Origin: an uncultured Prevotella sp.
GTDB taxonomy: Bacteria; Bacteroidota; Bacteroidia; Bacteroidales; Bacteroidaceae
Reading direction: 5' to 3'
Assembly (NCBI GenBank): GCA_905236755.1
Contig: CAJOCR010000009.1
Location: 1 to 64,000 of the forward strand
Length of the DNA stretch: 64,000 nt
Shown piece after piece: positions 34,521 to 43,262 of the stretch; the first letter of the stretch is position 1, and every line of letters starts with the position of its first letter. The position numbers and the translations under genes are program-made. Below the pieces are notes generated by a model, which was given only the letters and a program-made list of their open reading frames with translations, made no database searches and was not told where the DNA came from.

Positions 34521-36917
34521 ATGAGAAAGGCTATCACCATATTATTCTTCTATATCTTTGCATGCATTACATATGCAAACAACAAAAACATACCATTATA
34601 TTTATGGTATAACAAACCAGCAACTTATTTTGAAGAATCATTCCCTATTGGAAACGGAAAACTCGGAGCTCTCGTATATGGTGGAGTAAACACAGATATC
34701 ATCTATCTCAATGATATTACATTCTGGGATGGCAAACCTGTTTCAAAAGAAGAAGGAAAAGGAAAATATATCTGGATAGATAAAATTCGCGAAGCACTCT
34801 TTAAAGAAGACTACAAACTTGCTGATTCTCTACAACATCACGTGCAAGGCGAAGAAGCAGCTTTCTTTATGCCTCTGGCAACATTATATCTTGAAAATAC
34901 TGTTGAGGGAAAAGCTACCAATTACTATCGTGAACTAAATCTTGACAGTTCATTGGTGAAGATAAGCTACACACTGAATAACATAAACTATTCACGTGAA
35001 TATTTTGCAAGTAATCCTGATCATCTCATAGCAGTACATCTTAAAGCAAATAAACCAGGAGCCATCACCACTCGCATTATGCTTACGTCGCAAGTCCCAC
35101 ATCACGTAAAAGCAAAGGGCAATCAACTAACGATGCTTGGTCATGCTGTGGGAGACGAGAAAGAAACAACGCATACATGTACCATGCTACGTGTACAAAC
35201 AACAGGAGGCAAAACAGAAGCAGCAGACAGCAGCATATATCTGACAAATGCTGACGAAGCAATAATATATATTGTAAATCAAACAAGTTTTAACGGCTTT
35301 GACAAGCACCCCGTTAAAGAGGCTGCTCCATATTTAGAAAGAGCATCTGATGATATATGGCATACTCACAACTATAGTTACGAGGAATTTAAAAATCATC
35401 ATATTTCTGATTATCGGAAGTATTTTTCTCGTATGAACCTTAATCTCAAGGGGCAAAAAGTAAATTTAAAATTTCCAACTGACTCTCTTTTACTTGCCTA
35501 TACCGATAATTATGAACAAGTATTAAAGAGTGGAGAAGCAGCATACCTCGAGAATCTGTATTTCCAATTTGGTCGCTATCTGCTCATCAGCTGCAGTAGA
35601 ACACCTTCCGTTCCTGCTAATCTACAGGGCTTATGGACACCTCATCTATGGAGTCCATGGCGTTCTGATTATACCATGAACATAAATATAGAAGAAAACT
35701 ATTGGCCTACAGAAGTAGCTAATCTCAGCGAGATGGCAGAACCTCTTCTTGGATTTGTTCAAGGATTAGCAGTAAATGGTAAATATACCGCCCAGAATTT
35801 CTACGGAATAAACCAAGGCTGGTGTGCTGCACATAACAGTGATATATGGTGCAAGACCGCACCTGTAGGAGGAGGAAAAGACAGTCCTATGTGGGCAAAC
35901 TGGAATCTTGGAGGAGCATGGCTTGTGAATAGCCTATGGGAACATTATCAGTTCACTAAAGACAAGAACTATCTCAAAGAGATATATCCTCTCATCAAGG
36001 GAGCATCAGATTTTGTAGTAGGATTACTCATTAAGAATCCTAACCACCCAGAAGAACTTATTACTGCGCCAAGTACATCGCCAGAAAACCATTATGTCAA
36101 CGACAAGGGGTATCACGGCACTACTTGTTACGGTGGTACAGCCGACCTTGCCATTATCAAGGAGCTTTTGCTTAGTCACATAAGCGCACATAAGGCTTTA
36201 TACCCAAGTGATAAGCTATTTGAGACTAAGATGAAGTCAATATACAAGAAACTTCATCCATACACAATTGGTCACATGGGCGATCTCAACGAATGGTACT
36301 TCGATTGGGATGATTATGATTTTCAACACCGACATCAAAGTCATTTAATTGGACTATTCCCAGGATACAATCTCATAATGGAAGACTGCACAGGCTCAAA
36401 CAAAGGCCTTCAACAAGCTGCACGTCGCACTCTTGAGATAAAAGGTGACATGAGTACTGGCTGGAGTACTGGCTGGAGAATTAATCTCTGGGCTCGTTTA
36501 GGTGATGGCAACCATGCCTATAAGATATTAAGAAACCTGCTCACCTATGTCAGTCCTGACAATTATAAAGGCCCATTAACGAGACGTTCGGGAGGTACAT
36601 ATCCTAATCTCTTCGATGCTCACCCTCCTTTCCAGATAGATGGTAATTTTGGAGGAACAGCTGGTATATGCGAGATGCTTGTACAAAGCCACATGAACGA
36701 GATAAGTCTTCTCCCTGCCCTACCCGACACTTGGCGTGATGGAGAAGTTAAAGGAATATGTGCCCGTGGTGGTTATGTCATTGACATGAAATGGAAAAAA
36801 GGTAAAGTCACCAAGGCAAAAATTCACAGCAGAGTAGCAAACAAAGCAACTATAAGATATAATGGCAAGACCATTAGTCTAAATTTAAATAAAGATCAGG
36901 ATTATATTCTAAAATAA
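34521..36917 (+). CDS. Glycoside hydrolase family 95 (alpha-L-fucosidase type)
   Basis: 798 residues from ATG 34521. A signal peptide (about 1-20, KAITILFFYIFACITYA) sends it to the periplasm. The N-terminal beta domain starts LYLWYNKPATYFEESFPIGNG, typical of GH95. The (alpha/alpha)6 barrel carries the catalytic set of inverting 1,2-alpha-fucosidase: N387 and N389 in MNINIEENYWP, E522 in TSPENHY, D707 in FQIDGNFGG. GH95 also includes alpha-L-galactosidases, so the leaving sugar is not certain. A start upstream at 34491 lies inside the gyrB terminator and is rejected. The next gene begins four bases after its stop. Confidence 0.9.
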   Translation: MRKAITILFFYIFACITYANNKNIPLYLWYNKPATYFEESFPIGNGKLGALVYGGVNTDIIYLNDITFWDGKPVSKEEGKGKYIWIDKIREALFKEDYKLADSLQHHVQGEEAAFFMPLATLYLENTVEGKATNYYRELNLDSSLVKISYTLNNINYSREYFASNPDHLIAVHLKANKPGAITTRIMLTSQVPHHVKAKGNQLTMLGHAVGDEKETTHTCTMLRVQTTGGKTEAADSSIYLTNADEAIIYIVNQTSFNGFDKHPVKEAAPYLERASDDIWHTHNYSYEEFKNHHISDYRKYFSRMNLNLKGQKVNLKFPTDSLLLAYTDNYEQVLKSGEAAYLENLYFQFGRYLLISCSRTPSVPANLQGLWTPHLWSPWRSDYTMNINIEENYWPTEVANLSEMAEPLLGFVQGLAVNGKYTAQNFYGINQGWCAAHNSDIWCKTAPVGGGKDSPMWANWNLGGAWLVNSLWEHYQFTKDKNYLKEIYPLIKGASDFVVGLLIKNPNHPEELITAPSTSPENHYVNDKGYHGTTCYGGTADLAIIKELLLSHISAHKALYPSDKLFETKMKSIYKKLHPYTIGHMGDLNEWYFDWDDYDFQHRHQSHLIGLFPGYNLIMEDCTGSNKGLQQAARRTLEIKGDMSTGWSTGWRINLWARLGDGNHAYKILRNLLTYVSPDNYKGPLTRRSGGTYPNLFDAHPPFQIDGNFGGTAGICEMLVQSHMNEISLLPALPDTWRDGEVKGICARGGYVIDMKWKKGKVTKAKIHSRVANKATIRYNGKTISLNLNKDQDYILK

Positions 36918-36920
36918 GAA

Positions 36921-37835
36921 ATGATGAAACGATTGCTCTTCATATTATTCCTCGCATGTGCAATACAGGGAATGTGCCAGACTCAACTACAGCAATGGAT
37001 AGCTCATCCACTTGCTGACAGCACTTCTGGAGTGTGGTTCAGAAACACCTATCTTGTCAATGCCACACCACAGAAAGGAGAGATAACCATTTCTTCTACA
37101 GGACATTTTATTGTATATGTGAATAGTTGCAGAGTATCATCAGATAGTAGAAACATTATTCCTGATGGCGAGAAAGAAATATCCATAAAGTATGATGTTA
37201 CTCGTTTCCTACGTCCTGACAGCAACACTATTGCAGTAACCTATCTACCAACATCAGTCGATAAACATACACGACAGATTGCTCTTAACTTTTCAGGTAT
37301 AGATGCTGATGGACATCAGTTCAGCTATAATACCGACGACAGTTGGCTTTGTATGTTATCAGACAGAGAATTAACTCCAGAAGGCGAACTGACAGACAAT
37401 CGCAAGAACCTATCTTTCATATGGCACGACTGCACAGAATATGCGCCAGCCCTATGGATACATGCTACAGTTTGTCCTGAGTTAAGCTATTGCAAACCAG
37501 AGCATTCGTTCTACCCCACTATAAAGAAAGCCTACACTCTCAGGCCTCGATATTACGAATTTCTGGGAGATGGTATATACTACGAATTTGGTACTGGTTT
37601 CTATGGTTATATAAGAGTAACCATACGAGATGCAAGAAAAGGAGAACATATTTATATCGCTGGTAATGAGTACATTTGTAACGGCACAACAGACGAACAA
37701 GCCTTTGCTGTTTTCACTCAAAGCTATCTTCGTCGCCCTCGCATTTCCGGTGACAGGTATTTTAGAAGCAAACAGATTCAAAAGGTTGAAGGCATAGGTC
37801 TAATAGAGTCTTTCCACAGCAGCTGGTTATATTGA
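36921..37835 (+). CDS. Exported beta-sandwich protein like the N-terminal half of GH78 rhamnosidases, no catalytic domain
   Basis: 304 residues with a signal peptide (about 1-19, ending GMCQTQ). Two stretches recall alpha-L-rhamnosidase accessory domains. STGHFIVYVNSCRVSSDS... followed by YDVTRFLRPDSNTIAVTYLP (about 55-110) resembles the galactose-binding-like Bac_rhamnosid_N domain. FGTGFYGYIRVTIRDARKGE (about 223-243) resembles the next sandwich. The (alpha/alpha)6 catalytic barrel that should follow is missing; the frame stops at 37835. It may be a carbohydrate-binding helper of the GH95 enzyme or a remnant. The tight spacing to GH95 indicates one mRNA. Confidence 0.7.
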   Translation: MMKRLLFILFLACAIQGMCQTQLQQWIAHPLADSTSGVWFRNTYLVNATPQKGEITISSTGHFIVYVNSCRVSSDSRNIIPDGEKEISIKYDVTRFLRPDSNTIAVTYLPTSVDKHTRQIALNFSGIDADGHQFSYNTDDSWLCMLSDRELTPEGELTDNRKNLSFIWHDCTEYAPALWIHATVCPELSYCKPEHSFYPTIKKAYTLRPRYYEFLGDGIYYEFGTGFYGYIRVTIRDARKGEHIYIAGNEYICNGTTDEQAFAVFTQSYLRRPRISGDRYFRSKQIQKVEGIGLIESFHSSWLY

Positions 37836-37860
37836 CAAGGCACATTTATAATCAAAAATC

Positions 37861-37891
37861 TTGCATATTCAGTATTTTTCAATTATCTTTG
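37861..37891 (+). promoter_or_regulatory. Full promoter of the AraC-family gene
   Basis: TTG (37861-37863), 20 bases, TATCTTTG (37884-37891), 20 bases before the ATG at 37912. Confidence 0.75.
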
Positions 37892-37911
37892 TGCATAAGA
37901 AATCAAGAAAT

Positions 37912-38790
37912 ATGGATACTAATATACCTACATTAAATGTAGACCACTTCCTTGACCTCTACTATGGCAGCCACATTAACAAGGAACTTCTACTAATTGA
38001 CAACATTAAAGATCTTGCAGTACCAGAAGGTCCTGTTCGAATGCAATGTTTAGGCATTCTGCTGGTGCAGAAAGGTACAGTAAGCTACATGTCAAACACT
38101 CAACATTTCACTGCAAAGCGTAACAACTTTGTTGTATTAAGTCGTGGACAAATCATTGATGAACTAAACATAAGTGATGATTGCGAAGGAAAAGCACTCA
38201 TTGTTAGCTATGATTATTTTCGCGATATGCTCACTGGATTCCGTGAGTTAGCTCTGTTGTTTATCAACATAACTCTACGTCCTATCCTGCAGTTAACAAG
38301 CACTCAGGCTTCAGAATTCTCAATGTATTACAAACAGCTGAAGACAAAGGTGGATGATGAGACTCATCATTTCCGCAAAGAGATGGTAGGCTCTATGATA
38401 AAGACTATCATCTATGACATTAGCAACATTATCTACAAGGTTCACGAAGGCAAGCAGATTGTTAGTAAGAACAGAGCAGAGCATATCTTTGCCGAATTCA
38501 TTCAGATTGTAAACCGCAACTTCAAGAAGGAACGCACCGTCAGCTGGTATGCCGAGCAGATGAGCATCACACCAAAATACCTTGCAGAAATGGTGAAGCA
38601 AGCCACCAACCGCTCGCCCAACGACTGGATAGATGGTTATGTCATCGTTGAGATTCGCATGCTGCTGAAATACACAGGTAAGTCTATTAAAGAGATTGCC
38701 GAGATAATGAACTTTACATCACAGAGTTTCCTTGGCAAGTATTTCAAAGAACATGTGGGCATGTCGCCCAAAGACTATAGAAAGAGTTAA
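37912..38790 (+). CDS. AraC-family transcriptional regulator
   Basis: 292 residues from ATG 37912; a TTG start 17 codons earlier lies in the promoter. An N-terminal cupin-like sensing domain (about 30-150) is followed by a C-terminal AraC double helix-turn-helix (about 190-292) with WYAEQMSITPKYLAEMVKQ and IKEIAEIMNFTSQSFLGKYFKEHVGMSPKDYRK. It binds DNA as an activator in response to an unknown ligand. Its targets may be nearby but are not shown by the sequence. It has its own promoter and ends at a large inverted repeat. Confidence 0.9.
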   Translation: MDTNIPTLNVDHFLDLYYGSHINKELLLIDNIKDLAVPEGPVRMQCLGILLVQKGTVSYMSNTQHFTAKRNNFVVLSRGQIIDELNISDDCEGKALIVSYDYFRDMLTGFRELALLFINITLRPILQLTSTQASEFSMYYKQLKTKVDDETHHFRKEMVGSMIKTIIYDISNIIYKVHEGKQIVSKNRAEHIFAEFIQIVNRNFKKERTVSWYAEQMSITPKYLAEMVKQATNRSPNDWIDGYVIVEIRMLLKYTGKSIKEIAEIMNFTSQSFLGKYFKEHVGMSPKDYRKS

Positions 38791-38816
38791 AGATAGCTTT
38801 TTCAAAGTAAAATGGT

Positions 38817-38887
38817 AAAAGGGTAAAAAGGTAAAATATAACTTAGCAACTCGATTTGCTTTTGAGTTTTTACCTTTTTACCCTTTT
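38817..38887. terminator. Two-way terminator with perfect 20-bp stem
   Basis: Arms 38817-38836 and 38868-38887 are perfect reverse complements built from GGTAAAA/GGGTAAAA units, with a 31-base loop. It is between convergent genes (AraC-family gene and DUF3109). A second GGTAAAA-complement run at 38896-38925 could compete for pairing. Confidence 0.7.
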
Positions 38888-38923
38888 TATTTTTCTACCC
38901 TTTTACCTTTTTACTTTTTACCC

Positions 38924-39520
38924 TTAAATATATCCTTGTTCCTTTAACTCATCAGCCACTTCACATAACTCGTCATACCATTCCTGCCCAAAGCGTCTTA
39001 CCAACGGTCCTTCGAGGAATTTATATACTGGCAAGTCAAGTTCTTGACCTTTCTTTACTGCATCCTGACAGATTTTCCATTTATGATAGTTCAAGCCATA
39101 TAATCCCTCTGCCAGTTTTTTTTCACGAATAGGATAAAGTGCACAACTGATAGGCTTAACAAACTTTGATTTACCTGCTCTATACGCTCTTTCAAGAGCA
39201 CAAAGACAGCAATCGCCTTCATAACAAGTAAAAACACAGTCCTTGCCTCCTACGATGCTTGTAACCAAGTCGCCCTCACGATCAGTATATGCAACACCCT
39301 GCTTATCAACAACACTCTGGGCACTTGCCGACATATCTTCCCAAACAGTGTCGAGCGAGTCTTCAATACCCATTATCTCGTCCATTGTTACAGGAGCTCC
39401 CGCATCGCCTTCAACACAGCAAATGCCTTTGCATTTGTCAAGGTCGCAACAGAACTTTTCTGTAAACACATCAGGCGACACAAGTACATTGCCCACCTGC
39501 AGAATATGTAATTCCTTCAT
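38924..39520 (-). CDS. DUF3109 family cysteine-rich protein
   Basis: 198 residues from ATG 39520; a TTG four codons earlier is less likely. Two Cys clusters, FCCDLDKCKGICC near residues 24-36 and CVFTCYEGDCCLC near 94-106 with a later PISCALYP, suggest a metal-binding fold of the YkgJ/FliB type (zinc or iron-sulfur). The family is widespread in Bacteroidota with unknown function. It follows ung by five bases on the same strand, so both are one transcript; whether this links it to DNA repair is open. Confidence 0.88.
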   Translation of the reverse strand: MKELHILQVGNVLVSPDVFTEKFCCDLDKCKGICCVEGDAGAPVTMDEIMGIEDSLDTVWEDMSASAQSVVDKQGVAYTDREGDLVTSIVGGKDCVFTCYEGDCCLCALERAYRAGKSKFVKPISCALYPIREKKLAEGLYGLNYHKWKICQDAVKKGQELDLPVYKFLEGPLVRRFGQEWYDELCEVADELKEQGYI

Positions 39521-39525
39521 CCCTT

Positions 39526-40191
39526 TTACCAATCTATTTCCTTAAATCCTTTTTCCTTTAAATATGCATTACATCTTGAGAACTGGTGTTGTCCGAACCA
39601 GCCACCACGATTTGCCGAGAGAGGCGATGGGTGAACACTCTCAAGAATACAGTTCTTATGTGCATCAATATATGACTTCTTTGAACGAGCAAAACCACCC
39701 CAGAGCATATATACTATATTCTCACGATGAGCATTCAATGCCTTTATTGCTGCATCAGTAAACAGGCTCCATCCCAAACGCTGGTGACTGTTTGCCATAT
39801 GTGCACGCACTGTGAGAGTGGCATTCAAAAGCAACACTCCTTGTTCTGCCCAACGGGTAAGGTCACCTGAATGGGGCACTGGCTTGCCCAAGTCCTGCTC
39901 TATCTCTTTAAATATATTCTGCAATGAAGGAGGCATCATTACGCCATCGGGTACCGAGAAACTCAATCCCATTGCTTGTCCTGGTTCATGATAGGGATCC
40001 TGACCAATAATCACCACCTTCACCTTATCAAACGGACAGAGATTAAAGGCATTGAAGATCAGTTTCCCTGGAGGATAACACACACCACTTGTATATTCCG
40101 CACGTACATTCTTTGTGAGTTCTGCAAAATATGGCTTTTCAAACTCCTCACCTAAATACTTTTTCCAAGACTCTTCTATTGTTACGTTCAT
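39526..40191 (-). CDS. ung: Uracil-DNA glycosylase
   Basis: 221 residues from ATG 40191. It removes uracil from DNA. IIGQDPYHEPGQAMGLSFSV carries the water-activating Asp (D65). LLLNATLTV and the late HPSPLSANRGGWFGQHQFS (catalytic His and minor-groove loop) are family 1 signatures. A start 17 codons earlier lies between promoter elements and is rejected. Together with dut at 11 kb, the window holds both uracil-avoidance enzymes. Confidence 0.97.
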   Translation of the reverse strand: MNVTIEESWKKYLGEEFEKPYFAELTKNVRAEYTSGVCYPPGKLIFNAFNLCPFDKVKVVIIGQDPYHEPGQAMGLSFSVPDGVMMPPSLQNIFKEIEQDLGKPVPHSGDLTRWAEQGVLLLNATLTVRAHMANSHQRLGWSLFTDAAIKALNAHRENIVYMLWGGFARSKKSYIDAHKNCILESVHPSPLSANRGGWFGQHQFSRCNAYLKEKGFKEIDW

Positions 40192-40209
40192 AGAATTATT
40201 GATTTTCTG

Positions 40210-40240
40210 CGAAAGTACAAATAAAAAGGCAAACCACAAA
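40210..40240 (-). promoter_or_regulatory. Full promoter of ung-DUF3109
   Basis: On the minus strand TTTG (40240-40237), 19 bases, TACTTTCG (40217-40210), one mismatch to TAnnTTTG, 18 bases before the ATG. Confidence 0.7.
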
Positions 40241-40271
40241 AAAGTAACTATAAAACTATTTTACCACAACC

Positions 40272-40303
40272 ATTATAGACTCATTATAGAGGCATTATAG
40301 AGG
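40272..40303. repeat. ATTATAGA direct repeats, copy 2
   Basis: Three ATTATAGA units at 11-12 base spacing. The first 21 bases match 15148-15168 at 20 positions. It lies upstream of the ung promoter and past the 3' end of gpmI. Confidence 0.6.
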
Positions 40304-40416
40304 AATTTTAAGTTTGCAGTTAAGAAAATTTTACTGCCTAACCAGGAAAAAAAATCTCGCTAACTAAGCTCTTCTATGGATATATTCCAAATGGTAAAAA
40401 TATTTCATCCAAGAAT

Positions 40417-40448
40417 AAAGGCGACCCACTCTAATGTAAGTCGCCTTT
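40417..40448 (-). terminator. Hairpin after gpmI
   Basis: Arms AAAGGCGAC (40417-40425) and GTCGCCTTT (40440-40448) with a 14-base loop, 27 bases past the gpmI stop. The U-tract is short (read as CCTTTATT on the minus strand). Confidence 0.7.
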
Positions 40449-40474
40449 GTTGCAAAGAAGAAGTGATTTATTTA

Positions 40475-41995
40475 TTAATCACAAATTAGATTTTCACCTG
40501 TCATGTCAGCTGGCTGCTCAAGACCCATGATATGGAGAATTGAAGGAGCTACGTCAGCCAAACGACCATTCTTAACAGTAGCTGAGTTGTTGTCAGTTAC
40601 ATAGATGAATGGTACTGGGTTGAGTGAGTGAGCGGTATTTGGTGTACCGTCTTCCTCGTTGATAGCGTGATCGGCATTACCGTGGTCAGCAATGATGATT
40701 GCCTCGTAATCGTTAGCCTTAGCAGCCTCGATAACGTCCTTAACGCAATTGTCAACAGCCCAAACAGCCTTAGCAATAGCATTGTAAACACCAGTATGAC
40801 CAACCATATCGCCATTAGCGAAGTTAACAACGATGAAATCATACTTCTGGTCATTGATAGCTGCAACCAGCTTATCCTTTACCTCGTATGCACTCATCTC
40901 AGGCTTAAGGTCGTAGGTAGCCACCTTTGGAGAAGGAACAAGAATACGATCCTCATTCTCATAAGGAGCCTCACGACCACCATTGAAGAAGAATGTAACG
41001 TGAGCATACTTCTCTGTCTCTGCTGTATGAAGCTGCTTCTTACCCTGAGCTGCAAGATACTCACCAAGAGTGTTCTGAACATTCTCCTTAGGGAAGAGGA
41101 TGTGAACATTCTCGAAGCTTGCATCATAAGGAGTCATGCAATAATACTGCAAGTCCTTGATTGTGTGCATGCCTTCCTCTGGCATATCCTGCTGTGAAAG
41201 AACCACTGTAAGCTCTTTAGCACGGTCGTTACGGAAGTTCATGAAGATAACAACATCACCTTCCTGGATTGTACCATCTACATTTGCATTATTGATTGGC
41301 TTGATGAACTCGTCAGTTACACCCTCAGCATAGCTTTCCTCAACAGCCTTAACCATATCGTTAGCCTGCTTACCTGTACCTGAAACAAGAAGATCGTAAG
41401 CCTCTTTTACACGATTCCATCGCTTATCACGGTCCATAGCATAGAAACGACCAATGATGCTGGCAATGTTTGCATCGTTAGCTTCGCACACCTTCTGCAA
41501 CTGCTCAATGAAGCCCTTACCACTCTTTGGATCGGTATCACGACCATCCATGAAACAGTGAACGAAGAGGTTCTTCAAACCATATTCCTTACCAATCTCT
41601 ACAAACTTGAAAATATGATCGAGGCTTGAGTGAACACCACCATCTGAGGTAAGACCCATAAGGTGAACCTTCTTGCCAGTCTTCTGAGCATAGCTATAAG
41701 CATTGATAACCTCCTGATTCTTCAGGATATCACCACTCTGACAAGCCTTGTTAATCTTTACGAGGTCCTGATAAACAACACGACCTGCACCAATGTTGAG
41801 GTGACCAACCTCTGAGTTACCCATCTGTCCATCAGGCAAACCAACGTTCTCGCCTGAAGCCTGAAGCTCTGAATGAGCTGAAATTGCTGTTAAATAATCC
41901 AGATAAGGAGTTGGAGTGTTGTAGATAACATCACCCTTATCATGCTTTCCGATTCCCCATCCATCGAGAATCATCAATAAAGCTTTCTTTGCCAT
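40475..41995 (-). CDS. gpmI: 2,3-bisphosphoglycerate-independent phosphoglycerate mutase
   Basis: 506 residues. It interconverts 3- and 2-phosphoglycerate in glycolysis using two Mn2+ and a phospho-serine. The nucleophile is S61 in [16 protein letters not shown]. The alkaline-phosphatase-like metal sites include DGWG near 11, and [12 protein letters not shown] and [11 protein letters not shown] in the C-terminal half. The phosphotransferase insert has [11 protein letters not shown]. Single gene with its own promoter and terminator. Confidence 0.97.
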   Translation of the reverse strand: MAKKALLMILDGWGIGKHDKGDVIYNTPTPYLDYLTAISAHSELQASGENVGLPDGQMGNSEVGHLNIGAGRVVYQDLVKINKACQSGDILKNQEVINAYSYAQKTGKKVHLMGLTSDGGVHSSLDHIFKFVEIGKEYGLKNLFVHCFMDGRDTDPKSGKGFIEQLQKVCEANDANIASIIGRFYAMDRDKRWNRVKEAYDLLVSGTGKQANDMVKAVEESYAEGVTDEFIKPINNANVDGTIQEGDVVIFMNFRNDRAKELTVVLSQQDMPEEGMHTIKDLQYYCMTPYDASFENVHILFPKENVQNTLGEYLAAQGKKQLHTAETEKYAHVTFFFNGGREAPYENEDRILVPSPKVATYDLKPEMSAYEVKDKLVAAINDQKYDFIVVNFANGDMVGHTGVYNAIAKAVWAVDNCVKDVIEAAKANDYEAIIIADHGNADHAINEEDGTPNTAHSLNPVPFIYVTDNNSATVKNGRLADVAPSILHIMGLEQPADMTGENLICD

Positions 41996-42030
41996 AATTT
42001 AAAACTAATACTTAAAATTCGAATTTGCTG

Positions 42031-42061
42031 CAAAATTACTAATTATCAATGGAATAGCAAA
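42031..42061 (-). promoter_or_regulatory. Full promoter of gpmI
   Basis: On the minus strand TTTG (42061-42058), 19 bases, TAATTTTG (42038-42031), 35 bases before the ATG. Confidence 0.8.
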
Positions 42062-42092
42062 AAGAAAGAGATTTTTTTATTTATCCAAAAAC

Positions 42093-42123
42093 TTGCTCCA
42101 TTAAAAGATTATAGCTATTTTTG
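42093..42123 (+). promoter_or_regulatory. Full promoter of the threonine aldolase gene
   Basis: TTG (42093-42095), 20 bases, TATTTTTG (42116-42123). The leader to the ATG at 42191 is about 60 bases and AT-rich, with no fold I recognise. Confidence 0.75.
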
Positions 42124-42190
42124 CACACTATAAAACCCGTAATAACCCAAAATTAAATAAAAACTATTTCAAATACATTATTGTACGAAT

Positions 42191-43234
42191 ATGGTATCAT
42201 TCGAATGCGATTATTGCAATGGTGCACACCCAAAAGTATTGCAGCACCTAATAGAGACTAACGACATCCAGAGTCTTACTTACGGAATAGACGAATGGAG
42301 TGAATCAGCTAAGAAAAAAATTCGTGAAGCCTGCGACACACCAGATGCAGATATTTTCTTCCTAAGTGGAGGAACACAAACTAACATGACATGCATTGAT
42401 GGTATTCTGGAAAAATGCGAAGCGGTTATCACTATAGAAACAGCACATATCAATGTTCACGAAGCCGGAGCCGTAGAATTCTCAGGACACAAGATTATTG
42501 CCCTGAAGGAACACGAAGGCAAAATGCATGCTGAGGATCTGGAAAACTACATGGACTGGTTTGTTCACGACGAAAGCAATCGCCACTTGGCACAGCCAGG
42601 TATCGTATATATCACATTCCCTACAGAGTTAGGAACTGTTTACAATCGCAAAGAAATCGTTGACATACATAATGTATGTAAGAAATATAACCTCAAGCTG
42701 TATCTTGATGGTGCACGAATGGGATACGGACTAATGTCAACTGGCAACGACATCGACCTGCCATTCATAGCTCGCCATTGCGACTGCTTCTACATCGGAG
42801 GAACAAAGGTTGGAGCACTTCTTGGCGAAGCAGTAGTATTCCCTAAGAACAACGCCCCACGCCATTTCTTCACCATCATCAAACAGCATGGTGCTCTGAT
42901 GGCAAAAGGAAGAGCAATAGGATTACAGTTCGACGCACTCTTCACAAAATACGACGGCAGCTCTCTTCCACTCTATATGGAGATTTCAAAATATGCCATC
43001 GAGAAAGCCGAAGAGATGAAAGCAATGTTCATCAAGAAAGGCTACAAGTTACTCATAGACTCACCTACAAACCAGCAGTTTGTGATTATTCCAAACGACA
43101 AGGTGAAGGAATTAGAGCAAAAGGTGCTGTTCACCCATTGGGAAGCATACGATGAGAACTCTATGGTATGTCGCTTTGTTACATCATGGGCCACTACAGA
43201 TGAACAAATGAGATATTTGGAGAATCTATTATAA
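42191..43234 (+). CDS. Low-specificity threonine aldolase-like PLP enzyme
   Basis: 347 residues, fold type I PLP protein of the beta-eliminating lyase/threonine aldolase group. It probably cleaves L-threonine or allo-threonine to glycine and acetaldehyde. Visible are the PLP ring-stacking His in ETAHINVHEAGA, the Asp in LYLDGARMGYGL that holds the pyridine nitrogen, and the Schiff-base Lys K206 in YIGGTKVGALLGEA. GH3 follows after 28 bases; cotranscription is possible, but a metabolic link is not evident. Confidence 0.88.
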   Translation: MVSFECDYCNGAHPKVLQHLIETNDIQSLTYGIDEWSESAKKKIREACDTPDADIFFLSGGTQTNMTCIDGILEKCEAVITIETAHINVHEAGAVEFSGHKIIALKEHEGKMHAEDLENYMDWFVHDESNRHLAQPGIVYITFPTELGTVYNRKEIVDIHNVCKKYNLKLYLDGARMGYGLMSTGNDIDLPFIARHCDCFYIGGTKVGALLGEAVVFPKNNAPRHFFTIIKQHGALMAKGRAIGLQFDALFTKYDGSSLPLYMEISKYAIEKAEEMKAMFIKKGYKLLIDSPTNQQFVIIPNDKVKELEQKVLFTHWEAYDENSMVCRFVTSWATTDEQMRYLENLL

Positions 43235-43262
43235 CCACCAAACATAATAAATATAGATTGAT

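Noticed and set aside
36460..36490. 12-bp direct repeat in the GH95 gene (STGWSTGW)
   Set aside because: The protein motif GTGWS-x-x-W is normal for GH95, so the DNA repeat is probably coincidental.
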